Shown here piece by piece: positions 35,198-48,472 of a stretch of 64,000 nt of DNA (position 1 is its first letter; each line of letters opens with the position of its first letter). The notes under the pieces are model-generated. The model did not search any database. It worked only from the letters and a program-made list of their open reading frames with translations, and was not told where the DNA came from. Position numbers and translations under genes: made by a program. The DNA is from Rotaria socialis (taxonomy: Eukaryota; Rotifera; Eurotatoria; Philodinida; Philodinidae), in the NCBI GenBank assembly GCA_905331475.1, contig CAJNYU010002220.1:186001-250000 (forward strand), read 5' to 3'.

Positions 35198-38128
35198 ATG
35201 GGATCCAACTGTTGCAAGAACGTTCGCGTAGCTGGTATTTCTCAACCAGAACCGGTCAACACGAACAATTCAGAAGAGCAGTATAAACAATCGATAATTT
35301 CCGTTCCGTTACCAATGCCAATAGAATTGGATACTGATAAAAAACATGCACAGTCAAATTCTACAAATCCTTCACAACATCTGAACTCGATCAATCCTGA
35401 TATTAATAATAAAATTACTTCTCAGCTCCATCTTCGAGAAGCTTTAAATGAAAATGATCAGGTAGAAGTTCCAAAAGTAGTTACTTCGTCTCAATTTCCA
35501 CCTATTCGACAAAAAAAAAAGAATTCTGAAAATGAACAACAAGAATCTGCTCATTCTGGACAAGCAGTGCCAAAAAAGACTGTTATTGAAGAAACACACA
35601 GCCAAACTATAACTGTTCGTTTACCGTCACTACAAAAAATCATTAAAGTCAACAACGATAATAATCTAGTCGAATCTGTATCAGATGAAAGTTATTCAGA
35701 AAGTGATCAAAAAGTTGATGATGATTGGCGTCTACTGGCAGCACCTGACAGAGCTGGTTTCTACGAAGAAGAAAGATTCTTCACATCAACTCCAATTCCA
35801 GCAAGTTCAGAACACTCGGATTCTGATGAAGAACATTCTAAAAGTTTGAATCATTTTATACGACCAACTTCAAATAATATCGGCTCTGATGATGAACACA
35901 CATCTGCTCCGTTAAGTTTAATGCAGATTCTACGACTTCGAGAACAAATAAGTTTAGACGAATATTTTAAACCTAAACCAATTCCAGAATTGCAACTTTC
36001 GTTACAGCACCTCTATTCGATGACCGAAACTGTGGACTTCCCGTCGAAAAAATTGCAAAATTTCGACTGTAAAATTTCTCCGAATAATTCATTTGAGGAA
36101 TCGACTATTTATTTATCTGATACAGCAGTCGTTGTCAATGACAAGAAAGATACCAATAATGAACTAGACGTCGTTCATCCGGAAGCATTCAACGAAGCTT
36201 TTAACGTAAAGCGCCAACATGTTATCGACAACAGTAGTTATCGTTTGATTATTGAAGCTTGGCGTCCTACTTCGATTGAGCAACTTATCGATCAGATCAA
36301 AAATGTTTCAAAAAATAAACCGACTATTGATCGTCTTTGGATTGTATTCTACTGGATTGCACGAAATATTGAGTACGATACTGTACCATATGTTGGCAAA
36401 AAACATGTTGATAAATCAGCAGAAGCAGTGTTTCGAACAGGAAAGGCCGTAGCTGATGGTTATGCCAATTTATTTAAACATTTATGTAGTGCTTTAGATT
36501 TATCGTGCGAGAAAGTGCACGGCTATTCGAAAGCGTACGTCTTTGATCCTAGTAACAGATCATCCGTGCCGATCGATCATACGTGGAATGCTGTTCAAAT
36601 AAATCAACACTGGTATCTTATTGATTTAACTTGCAGTGCTGGCTATTTGGACAGCAATTTGGTGTTTAAACGCGAACTGAATTCGTATTATTTTCTTCCC
36701 CGATCGAACGAAATGATTTATCATCATTTTCCTACGAATGAACTGTGGCAATTGCTTAAACAGCCTATTAAAATGATGCAATACATGCAGGTGCCTAAAC
36801 TCTGGCCAAAATTCTTTCAACTAAATCTTCAACTGATCCATCCAAGTGACATTATACATGTTGACCTAGTTCCACGCCAGCCCTATGCAATAGTACTGAT
36901 ACAAGCTCCGCGCCGCATTAGTCTTATAGCTAATTTCACATTGAACGAAAACGAGATCGATGGTGGACATCAAATCGTATTTGATAGCCAAAAACGACTC
37001 TATCGTTGCTATTTTGCTCCATCTTCGATAGGTGTACATATCATAAGTTTCTTTGCAAAAGACGACAGTACAAGTAATAGTTCATATAGTCATGTGGCTG
37101 AATTAGAACTTGACATCAGACAAATGCCATTGAAACCAATTAGTTTTCCGAAAACTTGGAAAACGTTTTTCGAATTAAACCTTGGAATTATTTGGCCGTG
37201 CAATACACATTTAATTAAAATGAATCATGGCGACACTCACACGGAAATTATTATTCGAGCGCCAAGTGATGTTGAACTCACCAGTCGACTAACTATAGAT
37301 AGTAGTATTAAAATTCCTGGAGGAAACTGCACATTTTTCGATCGACGAAAAGGCATCTGGCGGTGCATGTTTGCGCCTCATCGTGATGGTTTATTTGAAG
37401 CGTATATTATGGCTAAAAGACGGTTAGATCCCGGTAGTTTTGCAGTTGCTGCACGTTTCAAAATAAAGGCGAAACGAATTCCAAAACCACCCCTTTCATA
37501 TCCGAAAACATGGCAACTCTTTTATGATCTTGATCTTCAAGTTGAAACACCACGGAATAGTGCTACAGTTATGTGGCCTGAATATGGTTCCTATGCTCAA
37601 ATTTGTATGAAAGCACCGGACGACGTGCGATTGATGTGCTGCATAGAACAAAATAGTAATCGAATAGAAAATGGAGCATTGACACAATTTAATAATGAAA
37701 AACAACATTGGCAATTATTCTTCGCTCCAGAACGAGCTGGTAAACATAAACTATTGGTTTTTGCACAGTGCAGTACTCCTGATGGAGTCATATCAGGAAT
37801 TGCCGTTGAGTTTCATCTCGATGTCACACAACTTCGACATCCAATTAAATTTCCAGTAACCTATACAACATTTCTAAGTAAAAAATGTCGCATACACGAA
37901 CCTTTAGATGGAATTTTAAAACGTGGTGCTGTTGTTTGTATTCATTGTGAAATACCCAATGCAAAACAAGTTGATTTAACTATTGATTCGAAATGGGTGA
38001 AATCAGAAGGCTATCGAGATTCAATACTAAAAAGACAAATTATTGTTGGTTCAAAAGAAGTAATTATATATGCTAAATATGATGAGAATACGATTTATAA
38101 TGAACTTATAAAATATACTGTTCAATAA
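35198..38128 (+). CDS. KY-like transglutaminase-like protein, catalytic Cys replaced (probable pseudoenzyme)
   Basis: A single uninterrupted frame of 976 aa. It opens MGSNCC, a good N-myristoylation site with adjacent cysteines that could be palmitoylated, so membrane attachment is likely. Residues 1-330 are low-complexity and acidic. Residues ~350-530 match the kyphoscoliosis-peptidase (KY) transglutaminase-like domain: LWIVFYWIARNIEYDT, AVFRTGKAVADGYANLFKHLC, HTWNAVQINQHWYLIDLT. The residue expected to be the nucleophilic Cys in GxxCxGYA is Ala419, while His461 and Asp476 are kept. Four repeats of about 115 aa follow (starting near 534, 647, 764 and 882), each opening with a P-x-W/F-F pattern such as FPKTWKTFFELNL. 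Such modules occur C-terminal to KY domains. Lack of introns contrasts with the neighbours and may mean a retrocopy. Confidence 0.85.
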   Translation: MGSNCCKNVRVAGISQPEPVNTNNSEEQYKQSIISVPLPMPIELDTDKKHAQSNSTNPSQHLNSINPDINNKITSQLHLREALNENDQVEVPKVVTSSQFPPIRQKKKNSENEQQESAHSGQAVPKKTVIEETHSQTITVRLPSLQKIIKVNNDNNLVESVSDESYSESDQKVDDDWRLLAAPDRAGFYEEERFFTSTPIPASSEHSDSDEEHSKSLNHFIRPTSNNIGSDDEHTSAPLSLMQILRLREQISLDEYFKPKPIPELQLSLQHLYSMTETVDFPSKKLQNFDCKISPNNSFEESTIYLSDTAVVVNDKKDTNNELDVVHPEAFNEAFNVKRQHVIDNSSYRLIIEAWRPTSIEQLIDQIKNVSKNKPTIDRLWIVFYWIARNIEYDTVPYVGKKHVDKSAEAVFRTGKAVADGYANLFKHLCSALDLSCEKVHGYSKAYVFDPSNRSSVPIDHTWNAVQINQHWYLIDLTCSAGYLDSNLVFKRELNSYYFLPRSNEMIYHHFPTNELWQLLKQPIKMMQYMQVPKLWPKFFQLNLQLIHPSDIIHVDLVPRQPYAIVLIQAPRRISLIANFTLNENEIDGGHQIVFDSQKRLYRCYFAPSSIGVHIISFFAKDDSTSNSSYSHVAELELDIRQMPLKPISFPKTWKTFFELNLGIIWPCNTHLIKMNHGDTHTEIIIRAPSDVELTSRLTIDSSIKIPGGNCTFFDRRKGIWRCMFAPHRDGLFEAYIMAKRRLDPGSFAVAARFKIKAKRIPKPPLSYPKTWQLFYDLDLQVETPRNSATVMWPEYGSYAQICMKAPDDVRLMCCIEQNSNRIENGALTQFNNEKQHWQLFFAPERAGKHKLLVFAQCSTPDGVISGIAVEFHLDVTQLRHPIKFPVTYTTFLSKKCRIHEPLDGILKRGAVVCIHCEIPNAKQVDLTIDSKWVKSEGYRDSILKRQIIVGSKEVIIYAKYDENTIYNELIKYTVQ

Positions 38129-39262
38129 ATAACTGTATTTTAACAAAATAAAAATAATGTAACTAGAAAGATTGGTACAGCAATTGATTGCCCATCGATT
38201 CAAAATTTTTGCATAAAAGAAACTGTGAGTTTTAGAAAATCAATAAAAATATTCAATTTCGGCAACTTCATATTTAGTTAGCATCTCTGTTGAATGATAG
38301 TTTGTTATAGTGGCCATGTAGTATTGAATTCAATAAATCAGAAATTTCAAATATCTTCATTCCATTTTTAACTTGACATTTTCAATACGGTTAAAGTAAT
38401 GTTTGAATAGAATTTTCGAATGTTTTTTTTACTAGCGACGCATTAAAACTTTTCTGTTGATTCATGATGGAAAAGTAATCGATTTAGTGTACATGGCATT
38501 AGTAGAAGTAATCTGTATTGTTATCCGTAGTTCAACTTTTTCTCAATTTTTAGTCTAAATAGAATTTGAGTATCAATGATATTGTTCATTAGAGAATTTT
38601 TTCGGAAAACTATCTCTCTAAAGATTTGAAATCTACCAAATTACTTATATTTATTCCATTAGTGTTTCTTCGTTGATTGGCCGTAAAAAATGGCGTAGAT
38701 ATTGCACATTTTTTAAATATTAGCATTGAAGGAACTGTAGGAGAACGAAGTAGAAATTCCTATTCCTTAATGATTCAGCAGCACTCATTCAAAGTCAAAA
38801 AGTTTATCATATTTTCGCAATAACTTATCGTAATATATATATATATCATTCATATCAAGATTAGCTTATTGCTCACTAACGAGTGAACGTAAAAGAAGAA
38901 AAAATAAAGAACAAGTAACTTCCGTTTAGAATTAGGTAGATAATATATATCATTATTATTGTTAGAAGCTAGAGTATATTCATTGTATGCACCCAAAGAA
39001 CTAGCGTCGTTTATTTCCTTTAATTAGCTTTACTTAATTTAGTCTAAATCTAACAAACAACCAAGCAGCATCTAGGTTAATAGAGAACAAATCATATGTA
39101 ATGTATGAGATTGATTATCATAATTAATTGTGAAAAAGATTACACAAATATCAATAGTAAAGCTTCTTATATTCTATGAAAAAGACTTGAGATCGATAAT
39201 ATCTCATGTAAAACTAAAAACAAAGAAAAACATATGAGCCTATTTTCATGATGTCGGCACAT
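38129..39262. other. Convergent 3' spacer
   Basis: AT-rich sequence between the 3' ends of the KY-like gene (plus) and the NmrA-like gene (minus). A short (TA)n run lies near 38833. No gene seen. Confidence 0.5.
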
Positions 39263-40449
39263 TTATTGAAATGCTTCTGCATTTTCTTGTAACCATTCTT
39301 TGAGCGTACGCAAGGGTCTATTAATGAGAATAGACATTTGTGGTGTCACATGACCGTTGATAGGCTCGATAGGGAATGAAACTAAATCATAAGCATACGA
39401 GTGAGACATACCAAAACTGATGAACATTTTATAAAGAGTTTCTGCTTGCTGTTGTTCATATGTGATAGATTTACCAAGAACTTTACTAAAAATAGCTGCT
39501 CGTTGTTCTTGCGTCACAAGCTCAGCACCCATTTCGTAAACACAGCGATCATGCTTCTCGATAGGTTCAGTTAGAATAACAACGGAGCAATCCGAAATAT
39601 CTAAAATAAATGTAGAGATTTATTACAATTGCTGACCGCTTTTTTTCTATGAAATGTGCGATAGATACTAGAAGTGATGTTTTTTCCATCATAATGCGAA
39701 AAATAATTCACAGAACAAAAGCCTTCTTTTTTCTTGAAAGAAAAAATATGTTTTGAGAAAACCATTAAATTTTAATTTGATACTTCTGTTTCAAGAAAAT
39801 ATTTTCTCCTTATAATTAAAATAAAGAGAACTATCGTCGAATTATCGATCGTTTCTTTATTACTCACCTGTTGTATCAATCCATGCAAATGTCGATGGAG
39901 GAGATCCAGATGAAACAAGTCTATTGAGATGTTTAACTGACTGAAGATCAGCCATAAGCTGATTGCTCATAAACACACCTGGACATAATACAACCAGCGA
40001 ACGTTCATCTGGTTGCTCATCAGCAAGTTTCCATAGTTTCTCTTCACTTGTTGTATGTACATATCCAATAATACCTTGTTTTCCCGCTGTACGAACAGTA
40101 AATGACGAGAGGTCAACTATTTGACGTACACCTTTTCATAAGCTATTTTACCAAATGTTTCTTTAATTTTACTCATTAATGTTGGCTTCTTAAAATCACT
40201 AACTACAAGAAGAAAAATACGAGTATGTCCTTCGATTGCCTTTGTGTACACATCAACAGATACATAAGTGCCTACAACAACTCTCAGATGTCCAGTATCA
40301 ATTTCATCTTTAAATAAAGTCTTTGCTTTAGATTCATCTCGTACATACGCTGTTGTATCAATGTTTTGTTTTCCGAGATTGCGCACAATACCATTGCCAA
40401 TAGCTCCACTAACACCAACTATAAATATTTGTTCTTTGTTTGAAGACAT
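39263..40449 (-). CDS. NmrA-like NAD(P)-binding protein with a 1-nt frameshift
   Basis: Rossmann-fold protein of the NmrA / atypical short-chain dehydrogenase group. Exon 1 is 39868-40449 and exon 2 is 39263-39600, with a GTGAGT donor and phase-1 junction (ACAACAG to ATATTTCGG). The N-terminus has the dinucleotide-binding loop GVSGAIGNGIVRNL, then TAYVRDESKAKTLF. The later part reads GVRQIVDLSSFTVRTAG, VLCPGVFMSNQL and a C-terminal MGAELVTQEQRAAIFSKVLGK. The frame changes at about 40133-40136, between FGKIAYE and GVRQIVDLSS. One extra A in the A-run there would restore both the family pattern and the phase of the downstream splice. It is either a recent pseudogene or an assembly error in a homopolymer. 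Confidence 0.75.
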
Positions 40450-43013
40450 AGGCCAAATAAAAATTTAAAAAAACGAACTATGTGTCTTCTATTCTATTAT
40501 ATAACTGAAATGATAAAAAGATACTAAACAGAACGAGTCGTGAGTATCATCTCTAACACTCTGATAACGTTACAACGTTCTCAAACAATCACATACGACG
40601 CATAGACGACGCATAGACGACGCACCAGCAACAATGTAGAGTGCAATTACCTTGTCTGAACATTTTCAGAAATGCAGTGATGACCATTTTTATACCTGTT
40701 ATATTCCTATTTAATGATCCTATGAAATCACTGATACACAATCGGTTAAAATTTATTTTGTGTTAGCTGCACAACTGTACGTTTGTCACTCATACTTGAC
40801 ATCTGTCGTTTTCAAAGAGACTGAGAGACGATTAATTAGTATTATGTCCAAAAATTGAAGAAACATAATAGCTACTCATTTTCATATTTTGTTCTATTGT
40901 TCATGATAGAGAAAATTAACAGGCTCAACAATATTTCCAGGCTAATAGTTCTTGCGATTAGAAACTAAAACACACTATATTAGGTAAAACTAGTGATACA
41001 TTATTCGTGACTATCTTCTAGGTGATGTTGTAGTTTTTGATGATCATTAATTGTACTTACTCTCACTCTATCTACTGTATATTGGAACTGATTTTTGAAT
41101 CTGGTTTGAATACTCTTGCAAATGATTTTTTATCAAAGAAAAAAAACAAAAACATAGAAACTGACTGATTTAACTTTTGAGCCGCCTATGATGCGACCTA
41201 AAAAGAACTCACACAAATATATGAATAAACTTGAAGTAATTTTGTGGAACTCACATATATTTTCGAAGAAAATAGTGAGGGTAAGTTGAATTGTTAGGTT
41301 TTTGCGGCTCCCCTGTGGGGGGGGGGGGGGGGGGGGGGGGNTTTGAACAAAATATGATCTCACTACACTGAAAAAATAAAACTTCTATTTGATCAGTATC
41401 TAATTGATCGAAATATGTGAGTTCCACATTTTAGCCCCAACGGGGCTGCGCTGACAAGCTTTATTCATCTTAGATCGAGATTACTGATCAATCAGATGAA
41501 CGGAAGAGCCATGCTTTATAATAATCCAGATTGAGGTCTTTTATTTCTTTAAACTAAATTCAAATGTAAGAATTTCATTTATGAAAAGATTCATACATGT
41601 AGATAGCTCTTGCACACTCAACAGGTACAAATGAAAATAGTTATCCTTATCTTTTTGTGTTATGTCAGGAGATATCTGTCCTGCCATAAGTATGTTTTCT
41701 CTTCTTTTCTCAGTTTCATTCTATCACGTTTACAATCATTCCATTCTTCTTCTCGTATCTATTCTATTTGAGTGAGTGTTAATGTTTAAACAAGGGGGAT
41801 TATTTCTTGTGAACAGATAATAATAATAATAAAAGAAGGCGAAATAAAGAAGAAGATTGTAACATTTTGCCTTTTCCCTGTATATTATCGTTGCTTAGTT
41901 CTAGCTCTTCTTAAAAAATACGATTTCATGCATAAAAGTTAGCAGCATTAAAATCTGATACTTTTTCGAATTTGATCAAGTCTCTGTAGCAGCGTGGTCA
42001 TTGGAAATCATCGCCAATAATAGTCATCATTCCAATATGAATAAATACATGTATAATCTTTGTTAGAGTAATTACAGACAAATAGTCCTCATCATAGGTG
42101 AGTGGCTCAAGTACAGTTCAATAACGTATGCGTAATTCTGAGTCGTGTCAAAATTTTCGATCAATTAGTGTTAATAATATCTTATGAGGTCCGGTTCCAT
42201 TCGCATGTTTTTCAAGATAAGTTATTTCAATGATCATATTCAATTCAAACGTTAAAGCTCGAAAATATGTATTGTACGATGAAGATCAATCGACAACTAA
42301 TTCGAGATAGTCTCGCATTTGCCGTTTATCCGATATATTACAATTAGAAAAACAGAGGTCATTGATCAACATTCGATATTTCATGCATTAGAGCAAAATC
42401 AGCATTCATTTGCTTTATATTACAACAATACATCTAAGTAATAATTGTATTTTCTTTTTATTGCTACCCTGTGAAACTTTTAGAGGTGCAACAGTTACAT
42501 TACTAACGAAACTGATAATAAAATATGTATGAAATGTAGAAAACACTACAACTATTGAACATATGCTGTCGTATATCATTGCAGTTTGTTTTACCTGATA
42601 ATAGACAAAGTAAATCAAAGATAAGTGGGATAGATTAAAGCGAATATGTGAATAATTTATTTTATGTTATTTATCGTGCAGTAATAAATATATCTCACAT
42701 CCACTGAGGTTTTAGATGAACCTTTTCAAACATTTTTAATTGCTCATATTACATACGCATCATAAATATCTATAACGTTTAAAACAATTTATTTTAGACC
42801 CAAATTTCTGAATTTAATCACTTTCCAATAGTTCTAATTAAAATTTATTAATTCATTAATTGTAAGTTTAAAGAAATAATTCTATTGGGATTTCTATCAT
42901 TTTTCGTTTCTTCTTATTTATGAATGATCGAAATTCACTAATAGATATATATATTTATAACTACAATAATAAATACAATTAAAATAACAGATGACAAATA
43001 TATATCTATATAT
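40450..43013. other. Spacer with an inverted repeat around a G-run
   Basis: AT-rich spacer. Its only notable structure is the inverted repeat 41243-41428 listed separately. No gene seen. Confidence 0.5.
41243..41428. repeat. Inverted repeat flanking a poly-G/N gap
   Basis: TGTGGAACTCACATAT at 41243 is mirrored by ATATGTGAGTTCCACA ending at 41428, with CG-flanked extensions. A run of 24 G (41317-41340) followed by one N sits in the loop. This looks like a small foldback element whose centre was not assembled. Confidence 0.45.
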
Positions 43014-44709
43014 TTAAAAACGAAATACTGCTAATCCATGTTGATCTTTAATGACGAAACGTTTTTGCCCATGTAAAACACAAATATTGTATCCTTCACA
43101 TTGAATTTGTTGTATGATGCGTGCTTGTTTATCAATTAATGTTAATGTTTCTGGTTCTGATGTATTGTTCATAATTAACCAACACGAAGATCGATAACAT
43201 GTTAATAGGCAACACCAATAATCTGAATAGACTGCATTTCCTAAAATTTCACCTTTGAATAATCGTTGCATATGACGATTAAATATATCGACGCGCCATT
43301 CGTACGTAGTTAGATTTCTAACAGTCATGGCTATATGATAATCATTTGTTCGAATGCAACGAGCTATTTCAACTGTTGATGAAGAATCAGTAGGTAAAAG
43401 TTGTGAACGAGTATACGTTTGAATTGTTCGAAATGATGGTAATGAACGATGTTCAATAAGTGGTGATTCACCCATGACATAACAGATAAACAAACTGGTT
43501 CTAAAAGAAAATTAAACAAAAACATGGTTTCAAAAAAATTACAAGTCAATTATCTTTGCTTTTCAAAGCAAAAATAACATATTTAATAAAATATTTTGAA
43601 TCTTAGATTAAAAATTTACTTATGCGTAGTAATCGACCATATTTGAGGATTCTCAGATGTAAAAATTTTCTTAACATCATTATTGATTACATCAAAAGTA
43701 TGCAAAGCAGCACCAGAAATAAGAAAAACATTTAAGTAATCGCACCATATAATATCATTAATTGTTATAAATGATGGCTCAACATCTACATATTTGGTCA
43801 TACCATTTTTAGCATCAAAAATAACTAATTTGTTTGGTTTAGTCCATGTCACAAATATTTGAGTAGAATCATTAATTCGAGATGAAGAAACACCTAAAGC
43901 TGACGTATCTGTCGATAATGTATTGAATCGATAAAGTACATTAGTACGATCTAGACGAGGAATATCCTCAGATCTATTAGAAGATTCTATCAACGAAGGT
44001 ACCATTGAAGGCATTGCCAGTGAAGGAAAATGGCCGCGAGAAATATTAATATTGCCATCCAATGAACACGAATCAAAATTAATACGAATCAGATCCCGAT
44101 ACGCTAATAAATTTGTGATTTGGTCTTGAGCATGAACTAATCGAGCATGAATTTGTCGTATTTCATCCGGATGAATTTGTTTTGATGCTAAAATTTACAG
44201 AATTATATTCATTCTTCTTTTCCTTGATGTTATTCATGACAAAACAAAAGAAAACAATTTGGAATAATACCTGTTTGCAATTGATCAATAGGTTCAACTA
44301 TAAAATGATGTAGCATTTCTAAATATTCTTCTCTCGTTATAATCCATTGATCATTCAGACGATTTTGTGCTTGTTCAATATGCACTTTAATTTGTTCACT
44401 ATATTGATCGATAAAATTGTGCATTTTTTGTTTCCATTCATTTAATGAAATCATGACTTCCCCTATAATTATTTCTACAGGTTTATATTCTTTTAATGTT
44501 TTTTCTAAAATTTTTGCTCGATTATGCAAAACAAATGTTTCATTTTGTATTTGATGTTGATGTTGTTGTGCATGTTTGAAACAAAGATAAAATGAACAAT
44601 GAGGACACATCAAATATTGACGAGCATTACAAGGAACAACTTGACATGGATTTTGATAATGTTCTGCAGTATTATTGACAATCAAAAAAGGCTCGTTTGA
44701 TGACTCCAT
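43014..44709 (-). CDS. B-box-like zinc-finger protein with C-terminal propeller-like region
   Basis: Three exons, 44271-44709, 43620-44187 and 43014-43500, join in phase to 497 aa. The N-terminus has a Cys/His cluster (CQVVPCNARQYLMCPHCSFYLCFKHAQQHQHQ) with B-box-type spacing. A helical, probably coiled-coil stretch follows (residues ~60-190; IDQYSEQIKVHIEQAQNRLNDQW, ADQ/AQDQITNLLAYRD). The C-terminal 300 residues look like a beta-propeller (YVDVEPSFITINDIIWCDYLNVFLISG, EWRVDIFNRHMQRLFKG, CLLTCYRSSCWLIMN) without a clear NHL or WD signature. No RING finger is present, so a TRIM-type ubiquitin ligase role cannot be claimed. ATG at 44709 is the first of the frame. Confidence 0.75.
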
Positions 44710-47700
44710 TCACAATAATAAAATAATCTTACAGATCATCATATCAAGTAAGTTGAAAGTTCAAAATTTTTCTTTTATTCTTGGTCTCTAACAATATTAA
44801 AGATATCGGGACGTTATCGAGGGAAAAGAAATGTGATCGAAAGAAGAAGAACAAGAATATTTGAACTACTTCGTAAAACTGCTCCACTATGACCATATAG
44901 TCGCAAGAAAATTGTTCACTACATTTTGAAAACGAAAAGAAGTCACATGGTAGCTATAGAGAAAAATGTCAAGTCAAAGCATATGTAGCTATGTATTCGA
45001 GTTGGATACAGTAAGTTTGCTTTTGTTTCCTTCATATTAAGAGCTGTCTTGCTTGGTGAAACAAAAAGCTAACATTCAAATAATTCTTCTTTTTCAAACA
45101 TCAGTGATCAAATTGTTCCAATTGAATATTTTCATTGTTCTAAAGAAAATATACATAAAAATTCTTGATAGAATTAGCAAAGACATGTGATGGCATTCAC
45201 TTCATAACTTTCGTTCTTTGCTTAATCATGATCTTCTATTTAGTAGTCCTGATTTTTCAAAAGTTCTCGTTGTGTTCTACAAAATAATCTCTATATTAAG
45301 CATGAAATCAAATACAAAAAAAGTTTCAGAGCACAATGTAAAATAAAAAACTTTCAATGTTTAGATTTTTGCTTAGTTTAAATATGAATTATTAAAGTAA
45401 TTTTGTCTTGTAAAACGTTTTGATAATCAAATTGCATTTCTTTTTCTCGATGTTTGTTTTTAACTTCTCTATATAGAATCCAATCAATAGAATCTAATTC
45501 CTCTTACTATTCTTATTCATTTTTACGAGTTTCTCAAGTTTTTTTGAAGATCAACGATTTTCGAATGGATCTTAAGTAAAAAAAAATAAACATTCATTCC
45601 TAGAGAATATATTGCTCCAGCTATGAATGAACTTAACTATATCAGTCCAACAATATTTTATTACCTTCTTGTCGTCCTCTATTAAAAACATTTCGATGAT
45701 TCTGTCAATTCTATTGGCATTGAATGAATATTGTGGTTGACTTTGTAACGATGCTTAAATTAATTGTACATACCTTTAAATCCATAGCAAACACTTGAAA
45801 TTGTGTAAGCGAGAAAACATAGCTATACATAGATCTTAACCATTGAATCAAATTTCTTTTACGTATCTCACATGACAATTGAAAACAATGAAATCAATGA
45901 ATAATAAACATCCATTCTATCGACATTCATAGATTCAATTGAATTAATCAACAACATATTTAATATTGATTGTAATTGCCATAAAATTATTTTTCAATAA
46001 AATATTGACGCAATTTATAATAATATCAGATAGATGTGTAATCTGCTTACTGCAGTAATAGGTCCTTACGAAGCGAATATTTAAGGTAATCATAAAGAAT
46101 CATTTTTGTTGATCTTTGCTTTGTAATTGAGGTAAACCTAGAAAAAGCTGATTAACGCATTGAAAGAAATAAAATAAAAAATAAATTGTTTATTTAGCGA
46201 AAAATATTCTATTTAAATCTAAGTTAAGATAAGTATTTTTAAATAGAATATTCTATAATATTATTATTAATCTAAGAAATATATTTGACTAATTGTGAAA
46301 TGTGAAATATTATTCTTGAATTAATAAGAATTTTATCTTTAACGATAATTATATTTCGCTCGCAAACATCTTCTCAATGATGTGTCGATATATTTTCAGA
46401 AGCATAGTTCATATAATTTTGTTCTATCAGACACATGAGTAATACCTTTTAAAATATTTATCAACTTACGAACGAGTAATCAAATGAAAAATGAAAAAAA
46501 GATTTGTCAATTCTTAGATGGCATAGCACGAATATTATCCTATTCACTGTATCTAAGCTGTAGGCATTATTCAAATAGCTAGCAGTTAAAAGTTAACAAA
46601 AAAGAAAAAAACAGCTTGCACTGCCTTCATACATACTGCAAGAAAATTTATAACTAAGAAAAAATCATAAATTGAAAGATGATGTGACTTACAGTTCATA
46701 TTAGGCTATTATGACAGTCTCCGTATTCATATGAAGTTTAAGATGATTCAGAATTAAATTTTAATATACGTAGTCTTTCTTTTCATAGGTATCCAATGCT
46801 ACAATTGTTGACTGAAACATGAGAAACAACTATATTAACGATATTTCTTTGTCTCTAATGCAGATACTATTGAACTCTATGATTAATAATATACTTATAA
46901 GTTTTTTCGTGATATTCAACAGAAAATGATAGTACACTGTTGTTCATCACTGAATGTTCTCAATATAGTTGTATATCTGTGAACGATTATTAGGTACTTT
47001 CGGTTTGTGTGCACTATTTGTTTTTTTTATTAAGAATCCTTCTTTCACCTAGAGTGTATCGTGTTCAATCACACTTTCAAACTACGGAAACAGAAATATT
47101 TTCTCGATATAAATGTAACTTATTTACTGCGAGAATTATTTTCAAGATTTTTTTAACTGCTTGAATTCAGTAGACTTAATATTGACACAGTTTTTGTGAA
47201 CATGTGCCAATTCGTTTGACTTTTTTTGCGTGTAGAATGTGATAAAAGAATCAATGAACAGTTGCACATAGACCATGCTTGCGGTATTTTGATTCTGAAT
47301 CGAAAATGAGAATTGATTTTGTGTCAATATGTATGTGTTAGAACTGAGAAAGTAGCCTTTAGTTATAGTATGCAACATTGAAAGTGTTAATGGAGTAAAT
47401 AGTTTATGTATTCAAATTTTTCATCATTTGTTTTTCTCTAGTAAACAAATCGATGGCGTGCATGAACTTGTTATGGTTTTAGAAAAGAGTTCGAGTCCAT
47501 CTACCAAAATATACTAAACATCATGATTTTTCATGCTACATGTATATAGTTTAAAAAACAAAATTCTACGTCATTAGAGACTCTCTATCAATTATGCGAG
47601 AATCTTTAATCATGCCAATTAATAGTATTTACCGCCTAAAGCAATCATTTTTCAAAAAACTTTAGCACTGAAAAGTGCCAAGGTACTGAATTTTGAAATT

Positions 47701-48472
47701 GAGAAAAGCAATGATAATATCAAGATCATTCGATATGATAATTTAGTTGAGGCTAACTGTGAGAAAAACTATCGATAAATTGATGTTATCGTAAGTAATG
47801 ATGCTGCAATTACAGTTTCAATGCGCACAAAAAAAATAATGTACCAACATCAATTACTCTTAACAGTTTTCATGAAAAGACGATTAATTTGTTTTCAAAA
47901 TCTTTTTCCTTCTTACAGTAAGTACTATGATGAATATACTTATTTTTAAGAACATCATGTATTTATAAAATAATAATATCCAACAGATGTTAAATTGAAA
48001 ATTTGAAACTATAGTTTACTGTATTGCTTCTTTTGTTTTTAGAATATTTCTATTTGATAAGTGAAAATGAAATTTATAGTATAAAAAATATGTGATAAAG
48101 CACGGTATCCAGATGAATTCTTTTCTACTACATTGTTTTTCATTATTCATTCTCAACCACCTGTTGTACATCGATGTTGATTTCCACCTTGAAACGAAGA
48201 ATAAACACACAATAAAAATGAATAACGATGTGTAAAAAAGTGAGACGCTGGAGAGAGAGAGAGAAAGAGAGAGAGAAGAGAACGACCGAAAACATTGAAG
48301 TAACCATCAGGTTTGTACTCACATGATACATTCATTACTAGACAAAGCGCTCGTACAAAGAGGAAAGTCAATCAAGTAGTTCACATATTTCCCTTTGAAC
48401 TTAATAAAGAGTCTCATTCTTTAAAACTCTTTCGTTCTTAAATCATTATTTTATCCTTGTGTTTTTAAACAC
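44710..48472. other. Divergent intergenic region, no gene seen
   Basis: 3.8 kb of AT-rich sequence between the 5' ends of the B-box gene (minus) and the ClC gene (plus). It should hold both promoters. A GA-rich (GAGAGA) run lies near 48252-48280 on the plus strand. Short open frames are not protein-like. Confidence 0.5.
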
